Assembly (NCBI RefSeq): GCF_000294495.1 | Contig: NC_018526.1 | Location: forward strand, 1,916,888-1,980,887 | DNA from: Streptococcus suis S735 | GTDB taxonomy: Bacteria > Bacillota > Bacilli > Lactobacillales > Streptococcaceae | Reading direction: 5' to 3' | DNA: 64,000 bases | Shown here: piece after piece, positions 1 through 8,676 of the stretch | How positions within the stretch are numbered: position 1 is the first letter of the stretch | Layout of the letters: every line of letters begins with the position of its first letter | Notes under the pieces: model-generated | Seen by the model: the letters and a program-made list of their open reading frames with translations, nothing else | Databases searched by the model: none | What the model was told of the DNA's origin: nothing | Made by a program: the position numbers and the translations under genes

Positions 1-2
1 AC

Positions 3-389
3 TTGGAAGCTATGGTTTCCTTCGAGGGTGAAACAGGTCCTTATGTACAATACGCATACGCCCGCATCCAGTCTATCCTACGCAAGGCAAACTTTGTACC
101 AAACGCAGAAAATGACTACAAACTGGCTGACACAGAAAGCTGGGAAATCATCAAGCACATCCAAAACTTCTCAGCTGTTGTAGAACGTGCCGGAGACAAA
201 TTTGACCCATCACTTATTGCCAAATACGCTATCAACCTAGCTCAAGCCTTCAACAAATACTACGCCCACACGCGTATCTTGGATGAAAGTCCAGAGCGTG
301 ACAGCCGCTTGGCACTTGCCTACGCAACAGGACTTGTCCTCAAAGAAGCTCTGCGTCTTCTCGGCGTAAAAGCACCAGAAAAAATGTAA
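3..389 (+). CDS. argS: Arginyl-tRNA synthetase, C-terminal part (cut by window edge)
   Basis: The gene enters from outside the window, so only about the last 128 codons are present; the true start lies upstream. The fragment matches the class I ArgRS anticodon-binding domain, with the [11 protein letters not shown] segment near its start and the typical short ending VKAPEKM. The full enzyme charges tRNA-Arg with arginine in the cytoplasm. A hairpin terminator follows the stop codon directly, so argS ends its transcription unit here. Identification rests on recognised family sequence; the missing N-terminus (HIGH motif) cannot be checked. Confidence 0.93.
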   Translation: MEAMVSFEGETGPYVQYAYARIQSILRKANFVPNAENDYKLADTESWEIIKHIQNFSAVVERAGDKFDPSLIAKYAINLAQAFNKYYAHTRILDESPERDSRLALAYATGLVLKEALRLLGVKAPEKM

Positions 390-391
390 TC

Positions 392-423
392 AAAGCCTTC
401 GGCCATCAGCCGAGGCTTTTTTT
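392..423 (+). terminator. Rho-independent terminator of argS
   Basis: An AAGCCTTCGGC / GCCGAGGCTT hairpin followed by a T run begins three bases after the argS stop. Confidence 0.88.
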
Positions 424-568
424 CTACCACATTGCCTACTCTCGTTTCCGATTCCTTATCACAACAACTCCTTCTCCCAAATGAAAATCAAAAAGATTCA
501 TTTCAATTACGAATATATAGATGGGAGGTACACGTGATACCTCTACATCTACTACACAAGGAGAAATA

Positions 569-1483
569 ATGAAAACATTCTTGAGAAGAAAAGGAATCGC
601 CTGTCAGCTTCTAGCCGCCATTTTTATTGTCGGTATCAATTTACAATCCCCACCTTCAGCCTCAGCCAATGCAAGAGGAGATGACTATCCCTACACAGCA
701 GTTGATGCAGTCGATCCATGGAGACTCTACACACGCCAGTGCACCTCCTTTGTAGCCTTTCGACTTAGCACAGTTAACGGTTTTACATTGCCACCTGCCT
801 ATGGTGATGCCAATGTTTGGGGCCATCGTGCCAAACAAGAAGGTTATCAAGTTAATATGACACCTGCTGTCGGAGCCGTTGCCTGGTGGGAAACTCCCAT
901 GCATGTCGCATGGGTTTCTGCAGTAAATGGAGATACCGTAGAGATTGAGGAATACAACTACGGTGTTCGCTATACCTACGGAAGGCGAGTTATCCCCAAA
1001 AATGCCGTTAGCGGCTACATTCATTTTAAAAACCTCGGAGCGGGAACAACCAACTCTCAACCCGCCTTAGCCCCAAGCGGCACCTATACCTTTACCAGCC
1101 AACTGGCCATCAAATCTCAAGCTAGTCTATCTAGCCCTACCCTCGATTACTATTATGCTGGCGAAAGCGTCCGCTACGACAAGGTTCTTGAAGACGACGG
1201 ACAACGCTGGATTAGCTATATCAGCTATTCTGGAGCTCGGCGCTATATCGCCATCCAGCCTACCATTACTCAATCTACAAACAACAGCCTACCAGCATCA
1301 GGTAGCTACACCATCCAGTCCTACTCTAGTGTCCGCAACAATCCAAGTCTGTCCAGTCCTGAAATCACCTTCTACGGAGCTGGCTCAGTCGTTCGCTATG
1401 ATAAAGTTATTACTGCCGAAGGTCGCACATGGATTAGCTATATCAGTTACTCAGGTGCTCGACGCTACATCGCCATCTCCTAA
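569..1483 (+). CDS. Secreted CHAP-domain peptidoglycan hydrolase with two SH3-type repeats
   Basis: The start at 569 is chosen because AAGGAG lies just upstream and it opens directly into a signal peptide; an in-frame start 48 bases earlier lacks both. The predicted 304-residue protein has a signal peptide (about residues 1-34), then a CHAP domain with the catalytic Cys in QCTSFVAF and the His in MHVAWVS. Two homologous repeats of about 60 residues follow, each ending ISYSGARRYIAI, typical of SH3_5 wall-binding domains. CHAP enzymes cut peptidoglycan as amidases or endopeptidases; which bond is cut here cannot be read. It stands alone between two terminators. Roles in wall turnover or cell separation are inference. 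Confidence 0.85.
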   Translation: MKTFLRRKGIACQLLAAIFIVGINLQSPPSASANARGDDYPYTAVDAVDPWRLYTRQCTSFVAFRLSTVNGFTLPPAYGDANVWGHRAKQEGYQVNMTPAVGAVAWWETPMHVAWVSAVNGDTVEIEEYNYGVRYTYGRRVIPKNAVSGYIHFKNLGAGTTNSQPALAPSGTYTFTSQLAIKSQASLSSPTLDYYYAGESVRYDKVLEDDGQRWISYISYSGARRYIAIQPTITQSTNNSLPASGSYTIQSYSSVRNNPSLSSPEITFYGAGSVVRYDKVITAEGRTWISYISYSGARRYIAIS

Positions 1484-1503
1484 TCACAAAAAATACAATA
1501 TTT

Positions 1504-1533
1504 AAAAGCACAATCTTTTAGACTGTGCTTTTT
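1504..1533 (+). terminator. Terminator of the CHAP hydrolase gene
   Basis: AAAAGCACA / TGTGCTTTT hairpin with a T run. It may also serve the convergent gene ending at 1536, since the other side is A-rich. Confidence 0.8.
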
Positions 1534-1535
1534 CA

Positions 1536-2057
1536 TTAAATATCTGTCGAATTAATAGCTGTGCTCGGTTTTTCTTTCGGTTTACGCAGATGGAAGAAGA
1601 CGGTCACACCAAAGTAAATGGCAAATAGGACAATGTTAAGGATGTAAGCCCCTAGCATACCTGCTGCTGTCACATCACGCAAGGCTGCATCTGAGTAGAG
1701 GTTGGCAATCCCCTTACCTGCTAGGTAGCTATAGGTATTCAGCAGTAAGGTCGAAAATAGATAGCCGATGTAAAGATAAGAAGCCAGCTCATTTTTCTTC
1801 ATGAATAAGAAGACAATGACCGCAATCAAAAGACCAAACATGACCAGGGCTGCTGTCTTTTGAATGATACCCGTCTGGAGATTGGCTGTTTCTCTCGAAA
1901 CAAGAATCAATTCTTCTACATCAATCCCAACAACTCCCTGCACAGACGTACGAAGTCGCTCCTCATTAAAAGTCGACACAAAGGCACTAAACAGCCTTAA
2001 AATACTGGCAATACTGGATAGTATCACAAAAATATACAAATGAATCGGTCTTTTCAT
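1536..2057 (-). CDS. Hypothetical four-helix membrane protein
   Basis: The start at 2057 (MKRPIHLYIF) is preferred over an upstream ATG because AAAGGAGG sits just before it. The 173-residue product has four hydrophobic stretches: near the N-terminus, around residues 65-85, 90-110 and 130-155. It ends in a charged tail (LRKPKEKPS). I recognise no family motif. A small membrane protein gene lies divergently upstream. Function unknown. Confidence 0.6.
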   Translation of the reverse strand: MKRPIHLYIFVILSSIASILRLFSAFVSTFNEERLRTSVQGVVGIDVEELILVSRETANLQTGIIQKTAALVMFGLLIAVIVFLFMKKNELASYLYIGYLFSTLLLNTYSYLAGKGIANLYSDAALRDVTAAGMLGAYILNIVLFAIYFGVTVFFHLRKPKEKPSTAINSTDI

Positions 2058-2168
2058 AATAGCCTCCTTTTTTCTATATTTTATACTCATATTTTTATAT
2101 TGTCAATCATATATTTCATTTGACTGCAAATATAATTTTGTTATACTAAGTTCAAAGGAGGAAAACTC

Positions 2169-2351
2169 ATGAAGAAATTGCCCACCTATATCGGAGTGAT
2201 TATTTTTGTAGTCACTCTACTGATTAACTGGTTATTGCCAAGTCTTGCTAAAGTGCTGAATACATTTTTCATTTGGACTATCGTAGCCTGCCTACTCTAC
2301 ACCATCTACTACTGGATTCGCTACTGGCTCTATGTCCGACAACAGAGATAA
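2169..2351 (+). CDS. Small two-helix membrane protein
   Basis: A 60-codon gene with a strong AAAGGAGG eight bases before ATG. The product has two hydrophobic helices (about residues 8-25 and 32-50) and a basic, Tyr-rich C-terminus (YWIRYWLYVRQQR). No family is recognised. A hairpin terminator follows immediately, which supports it as a real independent gene. Function unknown. Confidence 0.6.
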   Translation: MKKLPTYIGVIIFVVTLLINWLLPSLAKVLNTFFIWTIVACLLYTIYYWIRYWLYVRQQR

Positions 2352-2356
2352 CAAAG

Positions 2357-2388
2357 ACTCCTCTAAGTTAGCTGCTTAGAGGAGTTCA
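2357..2388. terminator. Bidirectional terminator between convergent genes
   Basis: GACTCCTCTAAG / CTTAGAGGAGTTC stem between the small membrane protein and the 3' end of malQ. T-rich sequence lies on the plus side (CATTTTATT); the minus side is weaker. Confidence 0.7.
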
Positions 2389-2393
2389 TTTTA

Positions 2394-3911
2394 TTATGAC
2401 TTTTCATCAACCAAATGCACATTAACCCGACGATAAGTTTCTGTAAGGTCTAGCAATTCCGCTTCAATCTCTGGTGTCAATTGATCTGCCGTCATTCTCC
2501 AAGTCCAGTTACCACCAAGCGTATTTGGCAAGTTCATGCGAGCTGAACCATCCAAACCAAGTAGGTCCTGCATAGTAGCCACCGCCATAAAGGCAGGTGA
2601 ACCAAAGAGCAGACGGAAAAGAGCATGACTGACCGTTTCCCCCTCACGACGATTGCTGTACTTATCTAAGAATGCACGCGATTCTTTCGTTGTTTCATTT
2701 TCGTACCAGCCAAGAATCGTATCATTGTCATGGGTTCCCGTATATGCCACCACATTATTAGGATGGTTATGTGGCATTTCAATGCTGTCTCCTTCTGGAT
2801 CAAAAGCAAACTGCAGGACTTTCATACCAGGAAAACCTGTCGTATCACGTAATTGGATGACCTTGTCTGTCACAGAGCCCAAATCCTCAGCTATGATATT
2901 TAAGTCTCCGAGTTCACGTTTGATTGTATCAAATAACTCAAAACCTGGTGCTTCGACACGATAGCCATTTACAGCTGTTTCTTCACCCGCTGGAATTTCC
3001 CAGAAGGAGGCAAAGCCGATAAAGTGGTCGATACGTACCATATCGTATATCTTAAAGGATTCACGTAAACGAGCAACCCACCAAGTAAATCCGTCATGCT
3101 TCATCGCTTCCCAATCATAAATCGGATTGCCCCAAAGCTGACCAATTTCCGAAAAGGCATCTGGTGGGCATCCTGCAACCACACTCGGCTTGCCTTCTTC
3201 ATCCGTTTTAAAGAAATGTGGATTAGCCCACATATCGGCAGAATCAGCCGCGATATAAATCGGCATATCCCCAACAAACTCAACACCTTTGGCATTGGCA
3301 TAAGCCTTTAAAGCCTTCCATTGTGAAAAGAATAAATATTGTGTAATGCGGTGATAATCAATTCGATCTGCCAACAAGTGACGATAATATTCCAAGGTAT
3401 CGTGGTAACGTAAGCGCGCCCCTTGATCTTCCCACTCTGTCCAAGGTTTGAGATCAAAATGCTCTTTTATAGCCATATACTCCGCAAAGGTATGAATCCA
3501 AAAGTCATTCTCCCCTAAGAACATCCAATAATCTTCTGGCAAGCCTTGTGCCTTCATGTTGGCAACTACCTTCTCCAGTAATGGACGTCGAGCATAAAAA
3601 ATGGCTGCGTAATCTACCTCTGTAGGATTCTGCCCAAAGTCAACACCGTGTAAATCCTCTGCTGCCAGCCAGCCTTTATCAATCAATATATCAAAATCAA
3701 TAAAATGAGTATTCCCTGCAAAAGCTGAAAATGACTGGTAAGGAGAATCTCCATAACTGGTTGTTCCCAAAGGTAAGATTTGCCAATAGCGTTGCTTAGT
3801 TCTTACCAAAAAATCAACAAATTCATAAGCCGATTGGCCCATGGAACCAATTCCATATTTCCCAGGTAATGATGAAATGTGCATCAGCACACCACTCTGT
3901 CTTACTTTCAT
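2394..3911 (-). CDS. malQ: 4-alpha-glucanotransferase (amylomaltase, GH77)
   Basis: A 505-residue protein of normal length for bacterial MalQ. It opens with the family-typical SGVLMHISSLPGKYGIGS and carries the GH77 nucleophile region VRIDHFIGF and acid/base region IIAEDLGSVTD. It disproportionates maltodextrins in the cytoplasm, releasing glucose and longer glucans. AGGAGAAC precedes the ATG. It is transcribed away from malX under a control region with a cre and a LacI-type operator. In many streptococci malQ is followed by malP (glucan phosphorylase); here it is followed only by a terminator and unrelated small genes. Confidence 0.96.
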   Translation of the reverse strand: MKVRQSGVLMHISSLPGKYGIGSMGQSAYEFVDFLVRTKQRYWQILPLGTTSYGDSPYQSFSAFAGNTHFIDFDILIDKGWLAAEDLHGVDFGQNPTEVDYAAIFYARRPLLEKVVANMKAQGLPEDYWMFLGENDFWIHTFAEYMAIKEHFDLKPWTEWEDQGARLRYHDTLEYYRHLLADRIDYHRITQYLFFSQWKALKAYANAKGVEFVGDMPIYIAADSADMWANPHFFKTDEEGKPSVVAGCPPDAFSEIGQLWGNPIYDWEAMKHDGFTWWVARLRESFKIYDMVRIDHFIGFASFWEIPAGEETAVNGYRVEAPGFELFDTIKRELGDLNIIAEDLGSVTDKVIQLRDTTGFPGMKVLQFAFDPEGDSIEMPHNHPNNVVAYTGTHDNDTILGWYENETTKESRAFLDKYSNRREGETVSHALFRLLFGSPAFMAVATMQDLLGLDGSARMNLPNTLGGNWTWRMTADQLTPEIEAELLDLTETYRRVNVHLVDEKS

Positions 3912-3928
3912 AAGTTCTCCTATCTAAT

Positions 3929-3953
3929 CCGCTTGCACAACGCAAACGTTTTC
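3929..3953 (-). promoter_or_regulatory. Composite LacI-type operator for malQ (probable MalR site)
   Basis: Read on the minus strand: GAGAAAACGTTTGCG, four bases, then GCAAGCGG. It matches the operator downstream of the malX promoter in sequence and in internal spacing. It lies just downstream of the malQ -10, a position that suits repression. Confidence 0.7.
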
Positions 3954-3961
3954 TCTTTTTT

Positions 3962-3990
3962 ATTATATACTGAAAACGGTAACAAATCAA
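3962..3990 (-). promoter_or_regulatory. malQ promoter with embedded cre
   Basis: On the minus strand: TTGATT, 17-bp spacer, TATAAT. The spacer region contains TGAAAACGGTAACA (plus strand 3971-3984), which fits the CcpA cre consensus at all 14 of these positions. Catabolite repression by CcpA is inferred. Confidence 0.7.
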
Positions 3991-4103
3991 GAAATTTCCA
4001 TTTAATTCTGTTAGTTCACATGCCATTCCATATTTCTTTTCATTAATATATGCAAAAAAATTCTTATATTTTTTTAAACTCAAAAAAATTTTTAAAAATT
4101 TTT

Positions 4104-4142
4104 ATAAAAACGCTTGCAAACGGATTCAATCTAGTGTATAAT
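4104..4142 (+). promoter_or_regulatory. malX operon promoter overlapping a cre
   Basis: TTGCAA (4114-4119), 17-bp spacer, TATAAT (4137-4142). A cre-like site with one mismatch (4104-4118, ATAAAAACGCTTGCA) overlaps the -35. CcpA binding would block RNA polymerase. Confidence 0.78.
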
Positions 4143-4154
4143 GAAGTCAACTTA

Positions 4155-4179
4155 GGAAAACGTTTGCGCAAAGCAAGCG
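4155..4179 (+). promoter_or_regulatory. Composite LacI-type operator for malX (probable MalR site)
   Basis: GGAAAACGTTTGCG, four bases, then GCAAGCG, placed just after the -10. It mirrors the operator at 3929-3953 across the divergent control region. Confidence 0.7.
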
Positions 4180-4213
4180 TCACACAAAACTATTTATCTT
4201 CGGAGGGAAGAAA

Positions 4214-5473
4214 ATGAAACACAATCTCCTTAAGAGCGTTGCTCTTCTTGCTGCATCAACTGCTGTTTTAGCTGCATGCTCAAACTCAGGTTCATCAACA
4301 GAGGCATCTAAGTCTGCTGAAGGTAGCAAAGAATTGACTGTCTACGTTGACCAAGGTTATGAATCTTACATCAACGATGTCAAAGCTGGCTTCGAAAAAG
4401 AAAATGGTGTATCTGTTACCGTTAAAACTGGTGATGCTTTAACTGGTTTGGATAACTTATCGTTGGATAACCAATCTGGTTCAGCCCCAGACGTTATGAT
4501 GGCACCATACGACCGTGTAGGTAGCCTTGGTTCTGAAGGTCAACTATCTGAATTGACTCTTGCAGATGATAGCAAAGCAGATGACACAACAACTGCTCTT
4601 GTAACAAACGGTGGTAAAGTTTACGGTTCACCTGCGGTTATCGAAACACTTGTTCTTTACTACAACAAAGACTTGTTGACTGAAGCTCCTAAGACATTTG
4701 CAGAACTTGAAACACTTGCTAAAGACAGCAAATACGCATTTGCTGGTGAAGAGGGTAAAACTTCAGCATTCCTAGCTGACTGGACGAATTTCTACTATAC
4801 ATACGGACTTCTTTCTGGTTACGGCGGCTATGTATTCGGTGAAAATGGTACAAATCCAAAAGACATCGGACTTGCTAATGAAGGTGCTATCAAAGCAATT
4901 GAATACGCTAAAACTTGGTACGAAAAATGGCCTCAAGGTCTTCAAGACGGTACTGCTGCAAACAACTTGATTAACACTCAATTTACAGACGGTAAAGCAG
5001 CTGCTATCATCGAAGGTCCTTGGAAAGCAGCTTCATATAAAGAAGCTGGTGTAAACTATGGTGTAGCAACAATACCAACTCTTGTAAACGGCAAAAACTA
5101 CTCAGCATTCGGTGGTGGTAAAGCATGGGTTGTTCCAGCAGGCGCTAAAAACCAAGAAATGGCTCAAAAGTTTGTTGACTTCTTGACTGCTACAGACCAA
5201 CAAAAAGCACTTTACGACGCTACAAACGAAGTTCCAGCTAACACTGAAGCTCGTGAATATGCTGTAAGCAAAAAAGACGAATTGACAACTGCAGTTATCA
5301 ACCAGTTTGCTTCAGCTCAACCAATGCCAAACATCTCAGAAATGGGTTCAGTTTGGACACCAGCTGGTAACATGCTCTTCGAAGCTGCAAGTGGTTCAAA
5401 AGACGCTAAGACTGCTGCAACAGACGCTGTGAAAGCTATTGCAGACGAAATTGCTCAAAAACACAGCAACTAG
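4214..5473 (+). CDS. malX: Maltose/maltodextrin ABC transporter substrate-binding lipoprotein
   Basis: A 419-residue extracellular solute-binding protein of family 1. The N-terminus is a lipoprotein signal with lipobox LAAC (Cys22), so the mature protein is lipid-anchored outside the membrane, followed by a Ser-rich linker. Body motifs such as KVYGSPAVIETLVLYYNK and AAIIEGPW are typical of MalE/MalX. A strong CGGAGGG ribosome site precedes ATG. It is the first gene of the malX-malF-malG operon and delivers maltodextrins to the MalFG permease. No ATPase gene is present, so the complex must use a shared ATPase such as MsmK encoded elsewhere (inference from streptococcal sugar transporters). Confidence 0.95.
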   Translation: MKHNLLKSVALLAASTAVLAACSNSGSSTEASKSAEGSKELTVYVDQGYESYINDVKAGFEKENGVSVTVKTGDALTGLDNLSLDNQSGSAPDVMMAPYDRVGSLGSEGQLSELTLADDSKADDTTTALVTNGGKVYGSPAVIETLVLYYNKDLLTEAPKTFAELETLAKDSKYAFAGEEGKTSAFLADWTNFYYTYGLLSGYGGYVFGENGTNPKDIGLANEGAIKAIEYAKTWYEKWPQGLQDGTAANNLINTQFTDGKAAAIIEGPWKAASYKEAGVNYGVATIPTLVNGKNYSAFGGGKAWVVPAGAKNQEMAQKFVDFLTATDQQKALYDATNEVPANTEAREYAVSKKDELTTAVINQFASAQPMPNISEMGSVWTPAGNMLFEAASGSKDAKTAATDAVKAIADEIAQKHSN

Positions 5474-5488
5474 TCAAGTTTAAAGTTG

Positions 5489-5511
5489 GACTGGGAGTTC
5501 TCTTCCCAGTC
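5489..5511 (+). terminator. Hairpin after malX, probable attenuator or mRNA-stabilising element
   Basis: GACTGGGA / TCCCAGTC-type stem 15 bases after the malX stop, followed only by a weak T tract. Partial termination would give more MalX than MalFG, as is usual for binding-protein operons. Confidence 0.55.
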
Positions 5512-5533
5512 TACTTTATTACTTAACGATAAA

Positions 5534-5668
5534 CTGAATAGATATAGTCTTTTAGTTTACTTTTAGTACGAGGCAATGAGCCGCAGGCATAACTGAAGTT
5601 AGGCAAGGCGAGTTAACGAAGTAATAAAAGAAAAACTAAATGACGATAACATCCACCGTCTATTCAGA
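5534..5668. repeat. BOX-like dispersed repeat with inverted ends, between malX and malF
   Basis: The ends are inverted (CTGAATAGAT at 5534, GTCTATTCAG at 5659). The core at 5546-5645 is a 100-nt unit that recurs, ungapped and 82% identical by my count, on the minus strand at 30412-30511 in the rpsD leader. The core folds into a long hairpin (for example TTTAGTTT at 5551-5558 with AAACTAAA at 5633-5640). It fills the gap up to the malF ribosome site. Confidence 0.72.
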
Positions 5669-5685
5669 AGCTATATAAGGAGACT

Positions 5686-6981
5686 ATGACTATGAAACAA
5701 AATCCAGGTAAGGCACTCCTTTTGTCCCTGATCCCTGGTCTCGGACAAATCTACAATAAACAAAAAGCCAAAGGATACATCTTTTTAGGTGTTACGCTTG
5801 CCTTCCTTGTTTATTTTATTGCTATTGCAGCTGGTGAATTAGGCAACTTGATTACCCTCGGTAGTGTTCGTGGACAAGATAATTCGCTATTCATGCTGAT
5901 TCGTGGTTCTTTCCACTTAATTATCACAGTTGTCTATCTCGCTTTCTATGCACTCAACCTAAAAGACGCACGTGATACCGCGAAACGATGGAATTCAAGG
6001 ATGCCAGTGGCTACCACATTAAAAGAAATGGTAAAAGGTATCTATGAGAATGGTTTCCCATATCTCTTGATTATCCCATCATATATTGCGATGACCTTTG
6101 CTATCATCTTCCCAGTTGTCGTTACATTGTTTATCGCCTTTACAAACTACGACTTCAAACACCTGCCACCAAGCGCATTGTTGGATTGGATTGGTATTAC
6201 CAACTTTACAAATATCTGGAAACTAAGCACATTCCGTACAGCATTTGGTTCTGTACTTGGCTGGACAATTATCTGGGCACTCTGCGCTTCAACAGCTCAA
6301 ATTGTTATCGGTATCTTGACAGCCATCATCGCAAATCAGCCATTCATCAAAGGAAAACGCATCTTCGGTGTTATCTTCTTGCTCCCATGGGCTGTTCCTG
6401 CCTTCGTAACTATCTTGACTTTTAGTAACATGTTCAACGATAGTGTTGGTGCTATTAACACACAGGTATTGCCATTCCTGAGCAAATTCCTACCATTCAT
6501 CGATAATTTCCTTATCCCTTGGAAGACCGACCCATTCTGGACTAAAGTTGCCCTCATTATGATGCAGGCTTGGCTTGGTTTCCCTTATATCTATGTTTTG
6601 ACCCTGGGTATTTTGCAATCCATTCCAAACGACTTGTATGAAGCTGCTTACATTGATGGTGCAAGTGCCATTCAAAAATTCCGTAACATCACCCTTCCGA
6701 TGATTTTAGCAGTAGCAGCTCCAACACTAATCAGTCAATACACCTTCAACTTCAACAACTTCTCTATCATCTACCTCTTCAACAATGGTGGTCCTGGTAG
6801 CGTCGGTGGTGGAGCGGGTTCAACTGACATCTTGATTTCATGGATTTATAAATTAACCACAGGTACATCACCTCAATACTCAATGGCGGCAGCAGTTACA
6901 TTGATTATCTCAATGATTGTCATCAGTATTTCCATGATTGCCTTCAAAAAACTAAATGCTTTTGAAATGGAGGATGTATAA
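5686..6981 (+). CDS. malF: Maltodextrin ABC transporter permease (MalF/MalC type)
   Basis: A 431-residue inner-membrane permease with about eight hydrophobic helices. The N-terminal extension (residues 10-100, [18 protein letters not shown]) is typical of Gram-positive MalF. The cytoplasmic loop [20 protein letters not shown] is the EAA motif that contacts the ATPase. AAGGAG lies only three bases before ATG 5686; a second ATG at 5692 has better spacing and may be the real start. It is cotranscribed with malX through the repeat at 5534-5668 and is followed one base later by malG. Confidence 0.94.
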   Translation: MTMKQNPGKALLLSLIPGLGQIYNKQKAKGYIFLGVTLAFLVYFIAIAAGELGNLITLGSVRGQDNSLFMLIRGSFHLIITVVYLAFYALNLKDARDTAKRWNSRMPVATTLKEMVKGIYENGFPYLLIIPSYIAMTFAIIFPVVVTLFIAFTNYDFKHLPPSALLDWIGITNFTNIWKLSTFRTAFGSVLGWTIIWALCASTAQIVIGILTAIIANQPFIKGKRIFGVIFLLPWAVPAFVTILTFSNMFNDSVGAINTQVLPFLSKFLPFIDNFLIPWKTDPFWTKVALIMMQAWLGFPYIYVLTLGILQSIPNDLYEAAYIDGASAIQKFRNITLPMILAVAAPTLISQYTFNFNNFSIIYLFNNGGPGSVGGGAGSTDILISWIYKLTTGTSPQYSMAAAVTLIISMIVISISMIAFKKLNAFEMEDV

Positions 6982-6982
6982 G

Positions 6983-7825
6983 ATGAAAGTATCTGTAAAA
7001 ACTAGACGCATACTCAATCAGACCTTAACCTATCTCTATCTGATTGTTCTGTCTGTTATCATCATCTATCCTCTCTTGATTACAATCATGTCCGCCTTCA
7101 AGTCTGGTAACGTGGTTGCCTTCAAATTGGATAGCAATATCAACTTTACACTAGACAATTTTAGCAAGCTCTTTAGCGAGACTCTATACGGAACCTGGTA
7201 CTTCAATACGCTTATCATTGCTCTCTTGACAATGGTTATTCAAACAAGTATAGTGGTACTAGCGGGTTACGCTTATAGTCGCTATAACTTCATCGCTCGT
7301 AAGCAGAGTTTGGTCTTCTTCTTGATTATCCAAATGGTACCAACCATGGCTGCTCTTACCGCCTTCTTCGTTATGGCCCTCATGCTCAATGCGCTCAACC
7401 AAAGCTGGTTCCTCATCTTCCTTTATGTCGGTGGTGGTATCCCAATGAACGCTTGGCTCATGAAAGGCTACTTCGATACGGTACCAATCTCACTTGATGA
7501 ATCTGCAAAACTAGACGGTGCCGGGCACTTCAGACGTTTCTGGCAAATCGTCCTCCCACTCGTTCGTCCAATGATTGCTGTACAAGCGCTCTGGGCCTTC
7601 ATGGGACCTTTTGGAGATTACATCCTATCCAAATTCTTGCTTCGTGAAAAAGAATTCTATACTGTAGCTGTCGGACTTCAAACCTTCATCAGTGATGTGA
7701 AGAATATGAAGATTGCCTACTTTGCGGCAGGTGCCATTCTTATTGCCCTCCCTATCAGTATCCTATTCTTCTTCCTACAAAAGAACTTTGTATCTGGTTT
7801 AACAAGCGGTGGCGACAAGGGATAA
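6983..7825 (+). CDS. malG: Maltodextrin ABC transporter permease (MalG/MalD type)
   Basis: The start at 6983 is chosen because GGAGG precedes it by ten bases and it begins right after the malF stop. The 280-residue product has six predicted membrane helices and the EAA-type loop [21 protein letters not shown]. It forms the transmembrane channel with MalF. The C-terminus [15 protein letters not shown] resembles MalG, where the tail reaches into the ATPase dimer. A weak hairpin (7838-7857) separates it from malA. Confidence 0.94.
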   Translation: MKVSVKTRRILNQTLTYLYLIVLSVIIIYPLLITIMSAFKSGNVVAFKLDSNINFTLDNFSKLFSETLYGTWYFNTLIIALLTMVIQTSIVVLAGYAYSRYNFIARKQSLVFFLIIQMVPTMAALTAFFVMALMLNALNQSWFLIFLYVGGGIPMNAWLMKGYFDTVPISLDESAKLDGAGHFRRFWQIVLPLVRPMIAVQALWAFMGPFGDYILSKFLLREKEFYTVAVGLQTFISDVKNMKIAYFAAGAILIALPISILFFFLQKNFVSGLTSGGDKG

Positions 7826-7884
7826 CCCTGTCCCACCTTTTCCCTTTTTAGGGGAAACATTGATATTTATGAAAGGTCCAACGA

Positions 7885-8667
7885 ATGCTCCCATATCCTT
7901 TTTCCTATTTTTCTAGTATCTTCTCTCCAAGAAATATGTTTGCCAATCGTAGACTAATGAACCTTTGGCAACGGTTGTTTACAACGCTTTTTTTAGTGGC
8001 GCTCTTGCTCATTCCGAGCTCCCTACAGACTGTCAATCTCGAAACCTATCCTTTAGAAAATTTCGTAGAAGGTATCTATGCACCTCTGACAGATCAAGTC
8101 GTAGATGACCTCCGTCAACATGCAGTCATCGAAAACAACCACCTAACCTATACTGGAAATACTAACTGGGAGCAAGTGACATTTGGTGATACCGTTAGCT
8201 CTAGTTCTGACTTTACTTATCAATTCGCCAATCAGTCTCTGACTATTCGTAAAGGAAGTGATATTCTAAGCGAATTGACTTATGAAGGTTTGAATACTGA
8301 CGATTTTGCTAGTAAGGAGACCTTGACTGCAACCATCTCTAAAAAATGGTATCAAGCCAACCGAGCAGCTGTCGGACTGTCCATCACTCTTATTTCGACC
8401 TTTATTTTAACAACAAACCTACTCTTCATCCTACTAGGAGCCAGCTTCTTCCTCTTTTTGACTAAAAAGTCTCGTTTCTTCCATTTTGAAACGTTTGCAG
8501 AGTGCTATAATTTTGCTCTCAACTGTCTGGGCCTGCCTACTCTTATAGCCTGTCTAATTGGACTATTTGGTCAACCTGTGACTACCCTTCTAACCATACA
8601 AAATATCCTATTTGTACTATGCTTGTTATGGGTATTTTTCAAAACAAAATTCAGAGATGAAATCTAG
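7885..8667 (+). CDS. malA: MalA-like membrane protein (DUF1189 family)
   Basis: A 260-residue protein with an N-terminal hydrophobic helix (about 33-48), a predicted external domain of about 110 residues, and three or four C-terminal helices. This matches DUF1189, called MalA in the pneumococcal maltodextrin operon, where the function is not settled. It lies between malG and malR in the same order as in S. pneumoniae. Its start has a modest GAAAGG ribosome site. A regulatory or accessory role in maltodextrin use is inferred from position only. Confidence 0.82.
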   Translation: MLPYPFSYFSSIFSPRNMFANRRLMNLWQRLFTTLFLVALLLIPSSLQTVNLETYPLENFVEGIYAPLTDQVVDDLRQHAVIENNHLTYTGNTNWEQVTFGDTVSSSSDFTYQFANQSLTIRKGSDILSELTYEGLNTDDFASKETLTATISKKWYQANRAAVGLSITLISTFILTTNLLFILLGASFFLFLTKKSRFFHFETFAECYNFALNCLGLPTLIACLIGLFGQPVTTLLTIQNILFVLCLLWVFFKTKFRDEI

Positions 8668-8676
8668 GAGGTCTAT

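Noticed and set aside
662..1060. 132-codon open frame on the minus strand inside the CHAP hydrolase gene
   Set aside because: No ribosome site and no recognisable protein; it mirrors the codon structure of the real gene on the other strand.
7838..7857. Hairpin TTTCCC / GGGAAA between malG and malA as a terminator
   Set aside because: It lacks a T run and the next genes belong to the same operon; at most an mRNA processing site.
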